This document shows, piece after piece, positions 1 through 13,400 of a stretch of DNA of 64,000 bases (positions are counted from its first letter, which is position 1; each line of letters starts with the position of its first letter). Where the stretch lies: the NCBI RefSeq assembly GCF_048771995.1, contig NC_133028.1, positions 1,828,001 to 1,892,000 of the forward strand, read 5' to 3'. Position numbers and translations under genes: made by a program. The stretch comes from Taeniopygia guttata. Lineage: Eukaryota > Chordata > Aves > Passeriformes > Estrildidae. The notes below the pieces were generated by a model. That model was not told the origin of the DNA. It worked only from the letters and a program-made list of their open reading frames with translations, and made no database searches.

Positions 1-1130
1 GGGTTTTTTGGGGTTTGGGGAACTTGTGGGGTTTTTGGGAATTCCTGGAGTTTGTAGGGTTTGGGTATTCTTGGGGTTTGTGGGGTTTGGGGAACTTGGG
101 GGGGTTTGGGGGAGTTACTGGGCTTTGGGGTTTGTGGGGTGCTGGAGACTTGTGGGATTTGGGGGTTTCTGGGGTTTGGGGAACTTGTGGGGTTTGGGGG
201 AGTTCCTGGGCTTTGGGGTTTTTGGGGTTTGGGGAGTCTTGGGGTTTGTGGGGTTTTGGGAATTCCTGGGGTTTGGGGAACTTATAGGGTTTGGGGATTC
301 CTGGGTTTTTTGGGGTTTGGGGAACTTGTGGGGGTTTTGGGAATTCCTGGGGTTTGGGGGGTTTGGGGAATTTGTAGAGTTTGTGGGGTTTGTGAATTCC
401 TGGGGTTGTGGGAATTCCTGGGGTTTGGGGGTTTGGGTGTTCTTGGGGTTTGGGGGGTTTGGGGATTCCTGGGATTTGTGGGAATTCCTGGGGTTTGAGG
501 GGTTTGGGGGGGTTTGGGTGTTCTTGGGGTTTGGGGGGTTTGGGGATTCCTGGGATTTGGGGGAGTTCCTGGGGTTTGTGGGGTTTTTGGGGTTTGGGGA
601 GTCTTGAGGTTTGTGGGTTTTTTGGGAATTCCTGGGGTTTGGGGAACTTACAGGGTTTGGGGATTCCTGGGTTTTTTGGGGTTTGGGGAACTTGTGGGGT
701 TTTTGGGAATTCCTGGAGTTTGTGGAGTTTGGGTATTCTTGGGGTTTGGGGGGTCTGTGGGAATTCCTGGGGTTTGTGGGAATTCCTGGGGTTTGTGGGT
801 TTTTGGGGTTTGGGGAGTCTTGGGGTTTGTGGGTTTTTGGGAATTCCTGGGGTTTGGGGAACTTACTGGGTTTGAGGGTTTTGGGGGTTCCTGGGGTTTG
901 TGGGGTTTGGGGATTCCTGGGGTGTTGGGAGGTTTGGGTATTCTTGGGGTTTGTGGGAATTCCTGGGGTTTGAGGTTTGTGGGGTTTGGGGATTCTTGGG
1001 GTTTGGGAGTTTTTGGGGGGATTCCTGGGGTTTGGGGGGTTTGGGGATTCCTGGGGTTTGTGGGGTTTGGGGATTCCTGGGGTTTGTGGGGTTTTGGGGA
1101 TTCCTGGGGTTGGTGGGAATTCCTGGGGTT
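1..1130 (+). repeat. G/T-rich minisatellite in a ZNF638 intron
   Basis: Roughly 20-35 bp degenerate units built from GGGGTTTGGGGATTCCTGG and close variants fill the window from its left edge to just before the first recognisable exon. The + (coding) strand carries runs of four or more G every few bases, so G-quadruplex formation is plausible. No exon is visible here. Open frames on both strands, including a 341-codon minus-strand one, are repeat read-through. Confidence 0.9.
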
Positions 1131-1292
1131 CCCAAAACAATCCGGGTTTGGGGGATTTTGGGGATTTTTAGGGGTTTTTGGGAATTCTGCACTGCTGACT
1201 CATGGGATTTTTGGGGGTTGTACCCAGTCACTCGGGATTTTTGGGAATTTTTGGGAATTCTGCCCCCTCACCCCGTCTCTGTGGCCGCGCAG

Positions 1293-1439
1293 CTGCTGCG
1301 GGAGGAGCTGCTGAGCTGCGGGACGGTGCTGCAGATCTCGGAGCTGCCGGACTCGGGATTCTCTGAGCAGGACCTGAAGCGGCTGGTGCAGCCCTTCGGG
1401 AAGGTCAGCGACCTGATCCTGCTGCGCTCCCGCAACCAG
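1293..1439 (+). CDS. ZNF638: ZNF638 exon: first RRM, N-terminal half
   Basis: 49 codons, phase 0 in and out, between acceptor CCGCGCAG and donor CAG|GTACGG. Encodes [20 protein letters not shown] (beta1/RNP2 and helix 1) and then [18 protein letters not shown] (beta2). The intron cuts the RRM just before beta3/RNP1, which lies in the exon at 2621. The exon frame stays open to 1949, so extended forms using some downstream donor copies would not stop early. Confidence 0.93.
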
Positions 1440-4400
1440 GTACGGGAATTTGGGAATTTGGGAATTTGGGATTGGGAATGGGGGATTGGGATTGGTGCAG
1501 CCCTTCGGGAAGGTCAGCGACCTGATCCTGCTGCGCTCCCGCAACCAGGTACGGAAAAATGGGAATTTGGGATTGGGAATGTGGGATTGGGATTGGTGCA
1601 GCCCTTCGGGAAGGTCAGCGACCTGATCCTGCTGCGCTCCCGCAACCAGGTACGGAAAAACGGGAATTTGGGAATTTGGGATTGGGAATGGGGGATTGGG
1701 ATTGGTGCAGCCCTTCGAGAAGGTCAGCGACCTGATCCTGCTGCGCTCCCGCAACCAGGTACGGGAATTTGGGAATGTGGGATTGGGATTGGGAATGGGG
1801 GATTGGGATTGGTGCAGCCCTTCGGGAAGGTCAGCGACCTGATCCTGCTGCGCTCCCGCAACCAGGTACGGGAATTTGGGAATGTGGGATTGGGATTGGG
1901 AATGGGGGATTGGGATTGGTGCAGCCCTTCGGGAAGGTCAGCGACCTGATCCTGCTGCGCTCCCGCAACCAGGTACGGGAATTTGGGATTGGGAATGGGG
2001 GATTGGGATTGGTGCAGCCCTTCGGGAAGGTCAGCGTCCTGATCCTGCTGCGCTCCCGCAACCAGGTACGGCAATTTGGGAATTTGGGATTGGGATTGGG
2101 ATTGGGGGATTGGGAATGTGAGATTGGGAATGTGGGCATGGGAATGGGAAACTGGGATTGGGAATGTGGGATTTGGATTGGGAATGTGGGTTTGGGATTG
2201 GGAGTCCGGGATCCAGCGTTCCCAAAGATCCCTCCGGGCGATTTGGGATTGGGGTCAGCAGTTCCCTCTTGCAGTTCTGGGATTTTATGGATTTTTCCTC
2301 TTCCCCTTTCCCATTTTCTCTTTTCCCCTTTTTTTTCTCTTTTTCCTTTTCCCTTTTCCAATTTTCCCTTTTCCCCTTTTCCCTTTTTTTTGCTCTTTCC
2401 TCTTTTCCCCTTTTCCCCTTTCTCCTTTTTTCCCTTTCCCCCTTTTCCCTTTTCCCTCTTTTTCCCTTTCCCCCCTTTGTTCTCCCTTTATTCCCTTTAC
2501 TCCCCTTTCCCCCTTTTCCCCCTTTTCGTTTTTTCTCTTTTATTCCCTTTTCCCTCCCAATTCCCTGAACCCCCCGAAATCCCGGGAACCCCGGGAATCC
2601 CGGGAATTCCGTGGCCCCAGGCGTACCTGGAGATGAACTACAAGGAGGCCGTGATCGCCGCCGTCAAGTTCGCCGAGACGGCGCCGGTGCTGCTGAACGG
2701 GAAACGCGTCCGGGTCTGCGTGGCCGAGAGAGCCCCGGTGGGACAGCGCCCGGGATTCCTGCTGCTGGGAATTCCTGCTGCTGGGAATGCTGCCTGGGGA
2801 TCCTGCTGGGAATTCCTGTTGGGAATTCCTGCTGGGAATGCTGGCTGGGGTTCCTGCTGGGAATTCCTCCTGGGAATGCTGGCTGGGGTTCCTGCTGGGG
2901 GTTCCTGCTGGGAATTCCTGCTGGGAATGCTGACAGGGGGTTCCTGCTGGGGGTTCCTGCTGGGAATTCCTGCTGGGAATGCTGACAGGGGTTCCTGCTG
3001 CTGGGAATTCCTGCTGGGAATGCTGACAGGGGGTTCCTGCTGGGAATTCCTGCTGGGAATGCTGACAGGGGGTTCCTGCTGGGAATGCTGACAGGGGATT
3101 CCTGCTGGGAGTTCCTGCTGGGAATGCTGAGAGGGGATTTCCTGGGAATACTGAGAGGGAATTCCTGCTGGGGAATGCTGGCTGGGGTTCCTGCTGGGAA
3201 TTCCTGCTGGGAATGCTGACAGGGGGTTCCTGCTGGGAATTCCATCTGGGAATGCTGACAGGGGGTTCCTGCTGGGGGTTCCTGCTGGGAATGCTGAGAG
3301 GGAATTCCTGCTGGGAATTCCTCCTGGGAATGCTGAGAGGGGATTTCCTGGGAATACTGAGAGGGAATTCCTGCTGGGAATGCTGAGATGGGATTCCTGC
3401 TGGGAATTCCATGGGAAATCTGCGAGAGGATTCCTGCTGGGAGTTCCTGCTGGGAATTCTGACAGGGGATTCCTGCTGGGAATTCCTGCCGGGGATTCCT
3501 GCTGGGAATGCTGACAGGGGATTCCATGGGAATGCTGACAGGGGATTCCATGGGAATTATTCCTGCTGGGAGTTCCTGCTGGAAATTCTGAGAGGGGATT
3601 CTGTGGGGATTCTGAGAGGGAATTCCTGCTGGGAATTCTGAGAGGGGATTCCATGGGAATTATTCCTGCTGGAAATTCCTGCTGGGAGTCTTGCTGGGAA
3701 TGCTGAGAGGGGATTCCTGCTGGGAATTCTGAGAGGGGATTCTGTGGGGATTCTGAGAGGGAATTCCTGCTGGGAATTCTGAGAGGGGATTCCATGGGAA
3801 TTATTTAATCGTTCACTTCTTTTTTTTTTTTAAATTAATTAATTAAAGTGAATTAACACCAATCATGAATGAATTTTAATTTTCCCCTTGCAGGTAAAGA
3901 AAACGGTGAAGAAGCGAGTGCTGAACCCCAAAAAAACTCCAGCCAGCACCAAGTGAGGCCTGGCTCGTTAATTAGCGCTAACGGCACTAATTGGGGTTGT
4001 TAATTAATAATTCCTCATTAATAATTTGATTTTTGCTGCTTTTTCTCCTGCCAGGAAAATCCCCAGCAGCAGCAGCACCAAGAACCCCAAGGCCCTGCCA
4101 GGTATTAGCAATTAATCACTCATTAGTGCTTAATTAACCTGCCTAATTAATGAATTAATTGGCTGGATTAATTTTAATTTAACAGGAAATTATTGAAATC
4201 CCTTTTTTTTTTTTTTTCCCATATTTCTGGAATTCCTTGGATTTTTTGGGATTTTTTTTTTTTTGGTAGGGAAAAAGGAAAAAGTGAAGAAAATTCCGGG
4301 AGAGAAGAAAGTGAAGAAAACCTCAAATGTGGGAGGTGAGGGGGAAAATGGGAAAAAAAAAAGGGAAAATTCTTGGGGGAAAAAATGGGGAAAAAATTGG

Positions 4401-7400
4401 GAAATAAAAGTTAAAAAGCCTCAGAAAATGGGAAGTAAAAACTTGGGAAAATTGGAAAAGAAAATAGAAGGAAAGTTTAGAAAATGGGAAATAAATTGGG
4501 ATAAAAAGTTGGGAAAATCTTGGGAAAACGGGAAGGGAAAATGGAGGAAAAACTGAGGGAAAAACTTGGGAAAATGGGAAAAGAAAATGGAAAAAAATGG
4601 GGAAAATGGGAAATAAATCTTGGGAAAACGGGAAAAAGCACTTGGGAAAATGGGGGGAAAAAAGGAGAAATAAACCTTGGGAAAATGGCAAAAAAAACAT
4701 GGAAAAAAGGGGGGAAATGGGGAAAGACCTTGGGAAAATGGGAAATAAACCTTAGGGAAATGGGAAAAAATGGGGGGAGAAACTTGGGATAATGGGAAAA
4801 AATGTGGAAAAATGGGAAAAAACCTTGGGGAAATGGGAAAAAAAAAACTGGGAAAATGGGAAAAACCTTGGGAAAATGGGGGGAAAAGTGGGAAAATGGG
4901 GGAAAAAGCCTCGGGAAAATGGGAAAAAACTTGGGAAAATGAGGAAGAAAATGGGGGAAAATTATTGAGAAAATGGGGAAAGATGTGGGGAAAAAAGGGA
5001 AAAACCTGGGGGAAATGGGCAAAAATGGGGGGAAAATCTTGGGAAAATGGGGGGAAAGGGGAAACATTGGGAAAACGGGAAATAAACTGTGGGGAAAAGG
5101 GGAAAAAATGAGGAAATGCTGAAGAAAATGGGAAAAATGGGGGAAAATGGGAAAAAATCTTGGGAAAATGGGGAAAAATCCTGGGGAAATGGGGGAAGTA
5201 CCTTTGAAAAATGGGGGGGAAAAAAGGAAAATGGGATAAAAACATGGGAAAATGGAGAAAAAATGGGGAAAAACCTTGGGAAAATGATGAGAAAATGAGA
5301 AAAAAAGTGGAAAAATGGGAAAAGTGGGAATTGGGAAAATTGGGAATTGGAGAAAGCGAGAATTGGGAACAGCGGGAATGGGAAAATCGGGAATTTTTCC
5401 CTGCAGGAAAAGCAGCGGCTGAAGATTCTGGAGCCGCCGCCGAGGCCGGGCCGGAAACTCCGGGATCGGAGCCCTCAGACCCCAAAAATTCCGAGCCTAA
5501 AAATTCTGACCCCAAAAATTCCCCCAGTCCAGAGGAGCCCGGAACAGCCCCCGAGGAGAGGCCAGGTAATTCCAGGGAAATTCAGGAATTTTGGGAATTC
5601 CGGGTGATTTTAGTGGAGCTGCAATGGAAAAAATGGGGAAATTGGGGAAAAAAAAACTTTTGGGGAATTGGGAAAAGAAAATTGGGGAATGGGGAAAAGT
5701 CCTGGGGGGATTTGGGAAAAAAGTTTGGGAAAATGGGAAAAAAAATGGGGATGGAAGTTGGGAAAATGGGAAAAAAAGAGGGAATGGGAAAGGAAATGGA
5801 AAAAAGGTGGTGAAAAGGAAATGGGGGGAAAAAACTGGGAAAAAAAGTTTGGGGAAATGGGAAAAATTGGCAAAAAGAATTTTTGGGAAAATGAGGAGGA
5901 AATTTGGGGGAAAAAACTTGGGAAAATGGGAAAAGAACTTGGGAAAGGGGGAAAGAAAATGGGAAAAAAAATATGTTAAAATGGGAATTAAAAAGTTGGG
6001 AAATGGGATAAAAATCCTCTGGAAAATGGGGGGGAAATCTTAAGAAAAACTTGGGAAAATGGGGAAAAAATTTGGATAAATTGTCGGGGAAATGGGAAAA
6101 AAACATGGGGAAAAATGGGAAAAATGGGGGAAAAGGGTGTTAAAGGGAATTTGGGAATTCTGTGGGGTCGAGCTGCTCCTTTTCCCCCTTTTCAGAACTT
6201 CCAGTGAGCGAGGAGCCCACGGATCCAGGCGGGAAGGTCAGTGGGGATTTTGTGATTTGGGGGAATTTTGAGGGTTTGGGAATTGTGGAAATTTTGGGGG
6301 TTTGGGAACGGTGGGAATTTGGAAATTGTAGGAATTCTGGGAATTTGGGAATTGGGGAATTGGGGATTTGTAGGAGTTTGGGGGATTTGGGAATTGTGGA
6401 GATGGAGGGAAATTGGGAATTGTGAGAACTGTGGGGATTTGGGAATTGTGGTGGATTTGGTACCAGGATCAGGATTTGGGATGGGGCATCAAGATTTGGG
6501 ATCAGGATCAGGATTCAGGCTCAGGATTTGGGACAGGGATCAGGACCGGGATGGGGATCAGGATCGGGATCAGGATTTGGGACAGGGATCAGGATCAGGA
6601 TTTGGGATGGGGATCAGGATTTGGGACAGGGATCAGGATCAGGATTTGGGATGGGGATCAGGATTTGGGATGGGGATCAGGATTTGGGACCAGGATCAGG
6701 ATCAGCATCAGGATTTGGGACAGGGATCAGGATCAGGATTTGGGACAGGGATCAGGACCGGGATGGGGATCAGGATCAGGATTTGGGACAGGGATCAGGA
6801 TTTGGGACAGGGATCAGTATCAGGATTTGGGACGGGGATCAGGATTTGGGATCAGGATCAGGTTCAGGTTTGGGGATCAGGATTTGGGATCAGGATTTGG
6901 GACGGGGATCAGGATTTGGGATCAGGATTTGGGACGGGGATCAGGATTTGGGATCAGATTTTGGGACAGGGATCAGGACCGGGACGGAGATCAGGATCAG
7001 GATTTGGGATCAGGATCAGGATTTGGAATCAGGATCAGGATTTGGGACGGGGCTCAGGATTTGGGATCAGGATTTGGGATTGGGATTTGGGACCGGGCTC
7101 AGGATCAGGATCAGGATTTGGGATCAGGATCAGGATTTGGGATCAGGATTTGGGACCAGGCTCAGGATTGTGATCAGGATTTGGGACCGGGCTCAGGATT
7201 TGGGATCAGGTTTTGGGACAGGGATCAGGATCAGGATCAGGATTGGGATCAGGATTTGGGACGGGGCTCAGGATCAGGATCAGGATTGGGATCAGGATTT
7301 GGGACGGGGCTCAGGAGCGCTCCATCCCGCAGGACGCTGACCCCGAGCCCTGCTGCGTGCTGCTGGTGTCCAACCTGCCGGCCAAGGGCTGCTGGCAGGA

Positions 7401-10400
7401 GGAGCTCTGCAACCTGGCCCGGCCCTTCGGCGGCCTGCGGGACCTGCTGCTGCTCTCCTCACACAAAAAGGTAAAAGGGAATGGGGATTTGGGATTTTTT
7501 GGGGATTTTTTGGGTTTTTTTGGGATTATTTTGGAATTTTAGGGGATTTTTGGGGAATTTAGGGGGATTTGGCCAAGCCCTTCAGGGGCCTGTGTGACCT
7601 GCTGCTGCTCTCCTCACACAAAAAGGTAAAAGGGAGCGGGGATTTGGGGATTTTTTTTGGGATTTTTGGATAATTTTTTGGGATTTTGGGGGATTTTTTG
7701 GGGTTTTTTTGGGATTATTTTGAAATCTTAGGCGATTTTGGGGGAATTTAGGGGGATTTGGCCAGGCCCTTCGGGGGCCTGCGCGACCTGCTGCTGCTGC
7801 TCTCCTCACACAAAAAGGTACTGGCAGTGGGGGGTTTGGGGGATTTTTTGGCAAGTTTTGGGGATTTTTTGGGATTTTGGGGGATTTTAGGGGGAGTTCT
7901 TGGGATTTTTAGGAGAGTTTTTGGGATTTTTTGGGGATTAGGCCAAGCCCTTCAGGGGCCTGCAGGGCCTGCTGCTGCTCTCCTCCCACAAAAAGGTACC
8001 AGGAATGGGAGGTCTGGGGGATTTGGGATTTTTTGGGGGATTTTTTGGGGATTTTTGGGGATTTTTTGGAAAGTTTTGGGGATTATTTTGGAATTTTAGG
8101 GGATTTTTGGGGACTTTAGGGAGATTAGGCCAAGCCCTTCAGGGGCCTGCAGGGCCTGCTGCTGCTCTCCTCACACAAAAAGGTACCAGGAACGGGAGGT
8201 CTGGGGGATTTGGGATTTTTTTGGGGAATTTTTGGGGATTTTTTAGGGATTTTTGGGGATTTTTTGGAAAGTTTTAGGGATTATTTTGGAATTTTAGGGG
8301 ATTTTTGGGGACTTTAGGGGGATTTGGCCAGGCCCTTCAGAGGCCTGTGTGACCTGCTGCTGCTCTCCTCACACAAAAAGGTAAAAGGGAGCGGGGATTT
8401 GGGGATTTTTTGGGGGATTTTTTGGGGATTTTTTGGGGATTTTTTGGGATTATTTTGGAATTTTAGGGAATTCTTGGGGAATTTAGGGGGATTTGACCAG
8501 GCCCTTCAGAGGCCTGTGGGACCTGCTGCTGCTCTCCTCACACAAAAAGGTACTGGGAGCGGGGATTTGGGATTTTGGAGGGATTTTTGGGGGTTTTTTG
8601 GGATTATTTTGGGATTATTTTGGAATTTTAGGGGATTTTTGGGGACTTTAGGGGGATTTGGCCAAGCCCTTCAGGGGCCTGCAGGACCTGCTGCTGCTCT
8701 CCTCACACAAAAAGGCAAAAGGGAGCGGGGCATTTGGGGATTTGGGGTTTTTTGGGGGATTTTTTGGGATTTTTTAGGGATTTTTGGTGATTTTTTGGAA
8801 AGTTTTAGGGATTATTTTGGAATTTTAGGGGATTTTTGGGGACTTTAGGGGGATTTGGCCAAGCCCTTCAGGGGCCTGCAGGACCTGCTGCTGCTCTCCT
8901 CACACAAAAAGGTACTGGCAGTGGGGGGTTTGGGGGATTTTTTGGCAAGTTTTGGGGATTTTTTGGGATTTTTGGGGATTTTTGGGGATTTTAGGGGGAC
9001 TTCTTGGGATTTTTAGGAAAGTTTTGGGGATTTTTTGGGGATTTGGCCAAGCCCTTCAGGGGCCTGCGGGATCTGCTGCTGCTCTCCTCCCAAAAAAAGG
9101 TACCAGGAATGGGAGGTCTGGGGAATCTGGGATTTTTTTAGAATTTGGGGAGATTTTTGGGGGATTTTTGGGTATTTTTTGGAAAGTTTTAGGGATTATT
9201 TTGGAATTTTAGGGGGCTTTTGGGGACTTTAGGGAGATTTGGCCAGGCCCTTCAGGGGCCTGTGGGACCTGCTGCTGCTCTCCTCCCAAAAAAAAGGTAC
9301 TGGGAATGGGGCAGGGGCAGCTTGGGGATTTTTGGAATCTTCTGGGGATTTTTAGGGAATTTTTAGGGGATTTTTTTTCCAAAGTTTCCCCCCATTTTCC
9401 TGAGAATTTTTATCCCATTTTCCCACCTTTTTTATTCCCATTTTAACAAAGTTTTTCCCATTTTCTTTCTCCCTTTCCTTAAATTATTTTCCCAAATTTT
9501 CCCCTTCATTTCCCCAAATTATTTTTATCAATTTCTCCCATTTTCCCAAGTTTTTTCCAAATTTTTTCCCATTGTTTCCCCCTTCCCCAACTTTCTTCCT
9601 TTCTTTTTTCCATTTTCTGACTTTTTACCCATTTTCCCTTTTTTCCATTTACTTTCCCATTCCTTTTTTTTTCCCATTTTCCCAACTTCCGCCGCCATTT
9701 TATTTTCTGATTTTTCCTAAAATTTTAGGGGATTTTTTGGGGATTTTTGGTGACATTTTTGGAATTTTTTTGGGGGAATTTTGGAGATTTTTGGCGGGTA
9801 ATTTTTGAGAATTTTGAGCGAATCTTGCCGCATCCTTTTGGAATTCCTTTGGGATTTTTCCAAGGGTCAGCGTCAGATCTTTTAGGAATCTGTGGGGGTT
9901 CAGGGGGGATGCTGTGGGGTTTTGGGGTGCATTTTGGGATTTGGGCTGTGTGGCAGGCGTACCTGGAGATCCCCCAGCGAGCGGCCGAGTCCATGGTGAA
10001 GTTTTATGGCTTCTTCCCCATGTGCCTGGACGGGAACCAGCTCCGCATCCGGCCCGAGCCCCGGCACCAGGACCTGCGCGACGAGGTTTGGGATTGGGGA
10101 TTTGGGATTGGGGATTTGGGATTGGGGGATCTGGGTGATTGTGGGGTTCGACGGATTGAGAGAAGCTGGGGAATTTGGGGATTGTGGGAATTGGGGGATT
10201 TGCAGGCAATGGGGAATTGGGGGAATAGGAGGAGTTGGAAATTTGGGGGATTTCTGGGCGTTGAGAGAAGCTGGAGGATTTGGGGATTGTGGAGATTGTG
10301 AGAATTGGGGGATTGTGCGGGTTTGGGGGATTGTGGAGGTTTGAGGGATTGAGAGAACCTGGGGAATTTGGGGATTGTGGGAATTGTGGAGTTTGTGAGA

Positions 10401-13400
10401 ATTGGGGGATTTGCAGGGGTTGGGGAATTGTGGGAATTTAGGGGATTTGGGGAATTGTGGGGATTGAGAGAAGTTGGGGGATTGGGGCAGTTTGGAGATT
10501 TCTGGGGGTTGAGGGAAGTTGGGGATTTGGGGATTGTGGGAGTTTGAGGGAAATGTGGGGATTGGGGGATGGGGGGGATTGAGGGAGTTTGGGGGATTTG
10601 GGAATTGTGGGGGTTTGGGGATTGGGGGAATTGTGGGAAGTTGAGGAATTGTGCAGATTGCGGGAATTGGGGTTTTGGGGGATTTGCGGGTTTGGGGGAT
10701 TGTGGGGGTTGAGGGAAGTTGGGGGATTGGGGGATTGTGAGAATTGGGGGATTTGCAGGCGTTGGGGAATTGTGGGAATAGGAGGAGTTGGAAGTTTGGG
10801 GGATTGGGATTTGGGGGATTTCTGGGCGTTGAGAGAAGTTGGAGGATTTGGGGATTGTGGAGATTGTGAGAATTGGGGGATTTGCAGGGGTTGGGGAATT
10901 GTGGGAATTTAGGGGATTTGGGGAATTGTGGGGGCTTGGGGGAATTGTGGGGATTGAGAGAAGTTGGGGGATTGGGGCAGTTTGGGGATTTCTGGGGGTT
11001 TGAGGGAAGTTGGGGATTTGGGAATTGTGGGGGTTTGGGGATTGGGGGAATTGTGGGAAGTTGGGGAATTGTGCAGATTGTGGGAATTGGGGTTTTGGGG
11101 GATTTGTGGGTTTGGGGGATTGTGGGGATTGAGGGAAGTTGGGGAATTTGGGAATTGTGGGGGTTGGGGGAATTTTGGGGATTGGGGGAATTGTGGGGAT
11201 TGAGGGAAGTTGGGGGATTGGGGGCGTTTGGGGAATTTGGGAATTGTGGGGGTTTGGGGGGATTGAGAGAAGATGGGGAATTTGGGAATTGTGGGGTTTG
11301 GGGAATTTGGGGGAGTTTTAGGACATTCTGGGAATTTGGGGATTGCAGGGATTGGGGAATTGTGGGGATTTTGGAAATTGTGGGGACTGTGGGAATTTTA
11401 GGAATTGGAGTTGGAGGGTTTGGGGGAATTGTGGGATTGAGGGAAGTTGAGTTTGAGAGTTGGGAATTTTGGGAATTGGAGGAATTTTAGGAGTTGGGGG
11501 CATTGTGGGAAGGTGGGGAATTTGGGAATTTGGTGATTGTGGGGAATTTTGGGAATTGGGGGATTGAGGGAAATTGGGGCATTTTGGGGATTGTGAGAAT
11601 TTAGGAATTTGGAGATTGTAGGAATTGGAGGAATTGTGGAAAAAACTGAGAAAAAATCCCCAGTTTTCCACTTCAAGCAGGACTTGAGATTTAAATAGAA
11701 TTTAAATAGAATTTTTAGCGCTTCTGGAGTTTAAAACAAGGGATTTTTTTCCACCTGGGAATTGATCCTGGGAAATATTATTTTGGATTTTGACATTATG
11801 AACATATTAATTATGATTGATTAGTCAGTGATTAATTATTAGTCAATTATTACTTATTATTAATTAAGCTCCAATCCCTTTTTTCTCTCCCTAAAGGAAG
11901 CGATTTTCCTGTCCCTCATCAAGGATTCTGATCCCAAGGTGAGTTTTCCTCATTAGCCCATATTTTTTCTCATTTTATCCCAATTTTCTTTGGAATTTAA
12001 TTAACTGGGAGCTGGGAGTGCTCATTCCTGAGCATTTCAGGTTGGGATAAATCACATTTTATCCCCGGAATGGGATTTTTTGGGATTTCCAGAATCTCCC
12101 TTTGATCCTTTCAGAATTCCAGGATTTATTAAAGGATTTTCTCAAGTGACTCAGAGGTTTTCTCACTAAAAAAAAAAGTGCTGAAAAGTTCAAAATGGAA
12201 ATGGGGAATTTATCTCAATTCCAGCTCAAAACTCCATTCTTTTATAGATGGAGAGAGGATTTTTTTCCCTTCTCCCCTTTTTCCCCCTTTTTCCTCTTCC
12301 TTTTCCCCCTTTTCCCTTTTCTTCCCTTCCTTTCCTCTTTTCCTCCCTCTCCCCCATTTCCCCCCTTTTTTCCCCCTTTTTTCCTCCTTTTTCCCCCACT
12401 TTTTCTTCCCTTTTTTTCTCCTTCCTTTTCCCCCTTGTTTCCATTCTTTCACCCTTTTCCTATTCTTTCCCCATTTTTTTCCATTCCCTTTTCCCCCTTT
12501 CCTTCTCCTCTTTCCCTCTTTCTCCCTTTATTCCCATTTTTTCCCTTTTTCCCCCTTTCCCCTTCTTTCCCTTTCCCTTTTCCCCTTCTCCTTCCCTTTT
12601 CCTTCAATTTTTCCTTTTCCTCCTTTTTTCCTCCTCCCTTTTCCCCCTTTCCCTTTTTCCCTCTTTCGCCATCTTTATTCCATTTTCCCCTTTTCTTCCT
12701 TTCCCTCCTTTTTTTCTCCTTTCCTTTTTTTCCATTTTTCCCTATTTCCTCCTGTTCCCCCCTTCCTTTTTTTTCCTTTTTTCCTCTTTTCCCCTCTTTG
12801 TTCCATTCCCCCCCTTCTTTTCTCCTTCCTTTTTTCCTTCTTTCCACTTCTTCCCCTTCCCCTTTCCTCTTTCCCTTCCTTCATTTTCTTCTCTCTTTTT
12901 CCCTCTTTACCCTTCTTTTTCCATTTTCTCCTTTCCCCCCCTTCCCCCCCTTTTCTCCCCTTTTCCCCCTTTTCCTTCCCCACCCTTTTCCCTCCTTGCC
13001 CCCTTTCCCCCCTTTCTCCCCCTTTTTTTCTCCTCCTGTTTTTTCCCTTTTCCTTCCTTTTCCCCTTTCCCCTTTTTCCCCCTTTCTCCCCCTTTTCTCC
13101 TTTCCCCTTTTCCCTCCTTTCCCTGCTTTTTCTGCTTCTTTTCCCCTTCCTTTTTTCCCTTTTCCCCCCTTTCCCCTTGTTCCCCCTTTTTCCTCCTTCC
13201 CCCCTTTTCCCTTTTTTCCTCCTTCCCCCCTTTTCCCTTTTTTCCTCCTTCCCCCCTTTTCCCTTTCCCCCCTTTTCCCCCTTTTTTCTCTTTCCTTTTT
13301 CCCCCTTTCCCCCTTTTCCCTTCTTTTTCCCCTTTCCCCCCCATTCTCCCCCTTTCCCTTACCTCCACTTTTCCCCCATTCCCCTGTTTTTCATCCTTTC

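Noticed and set aside
1-1130. GGGGTTTGGGG motifs suggesting telomeric DNA
   Set aside because: Units are irregular, contain ATTCCTGG and are not TTAGGG; it lies within an intron.
2540-3795. Minus-strand frames of 290-385 codons ([12 protein letters not shown])
   Set aside because: Same minisatellite read in several frames with frame changes between units; no start context or conservation expected.
1440-9300. Exon-edge copies as an assembly artefact
   Set aside because: Copies differ by substitutions, an indel and donor changes, and spacers differ in length, so they are not simple duplicated contigs; long reads would still be needed for exact copy number.
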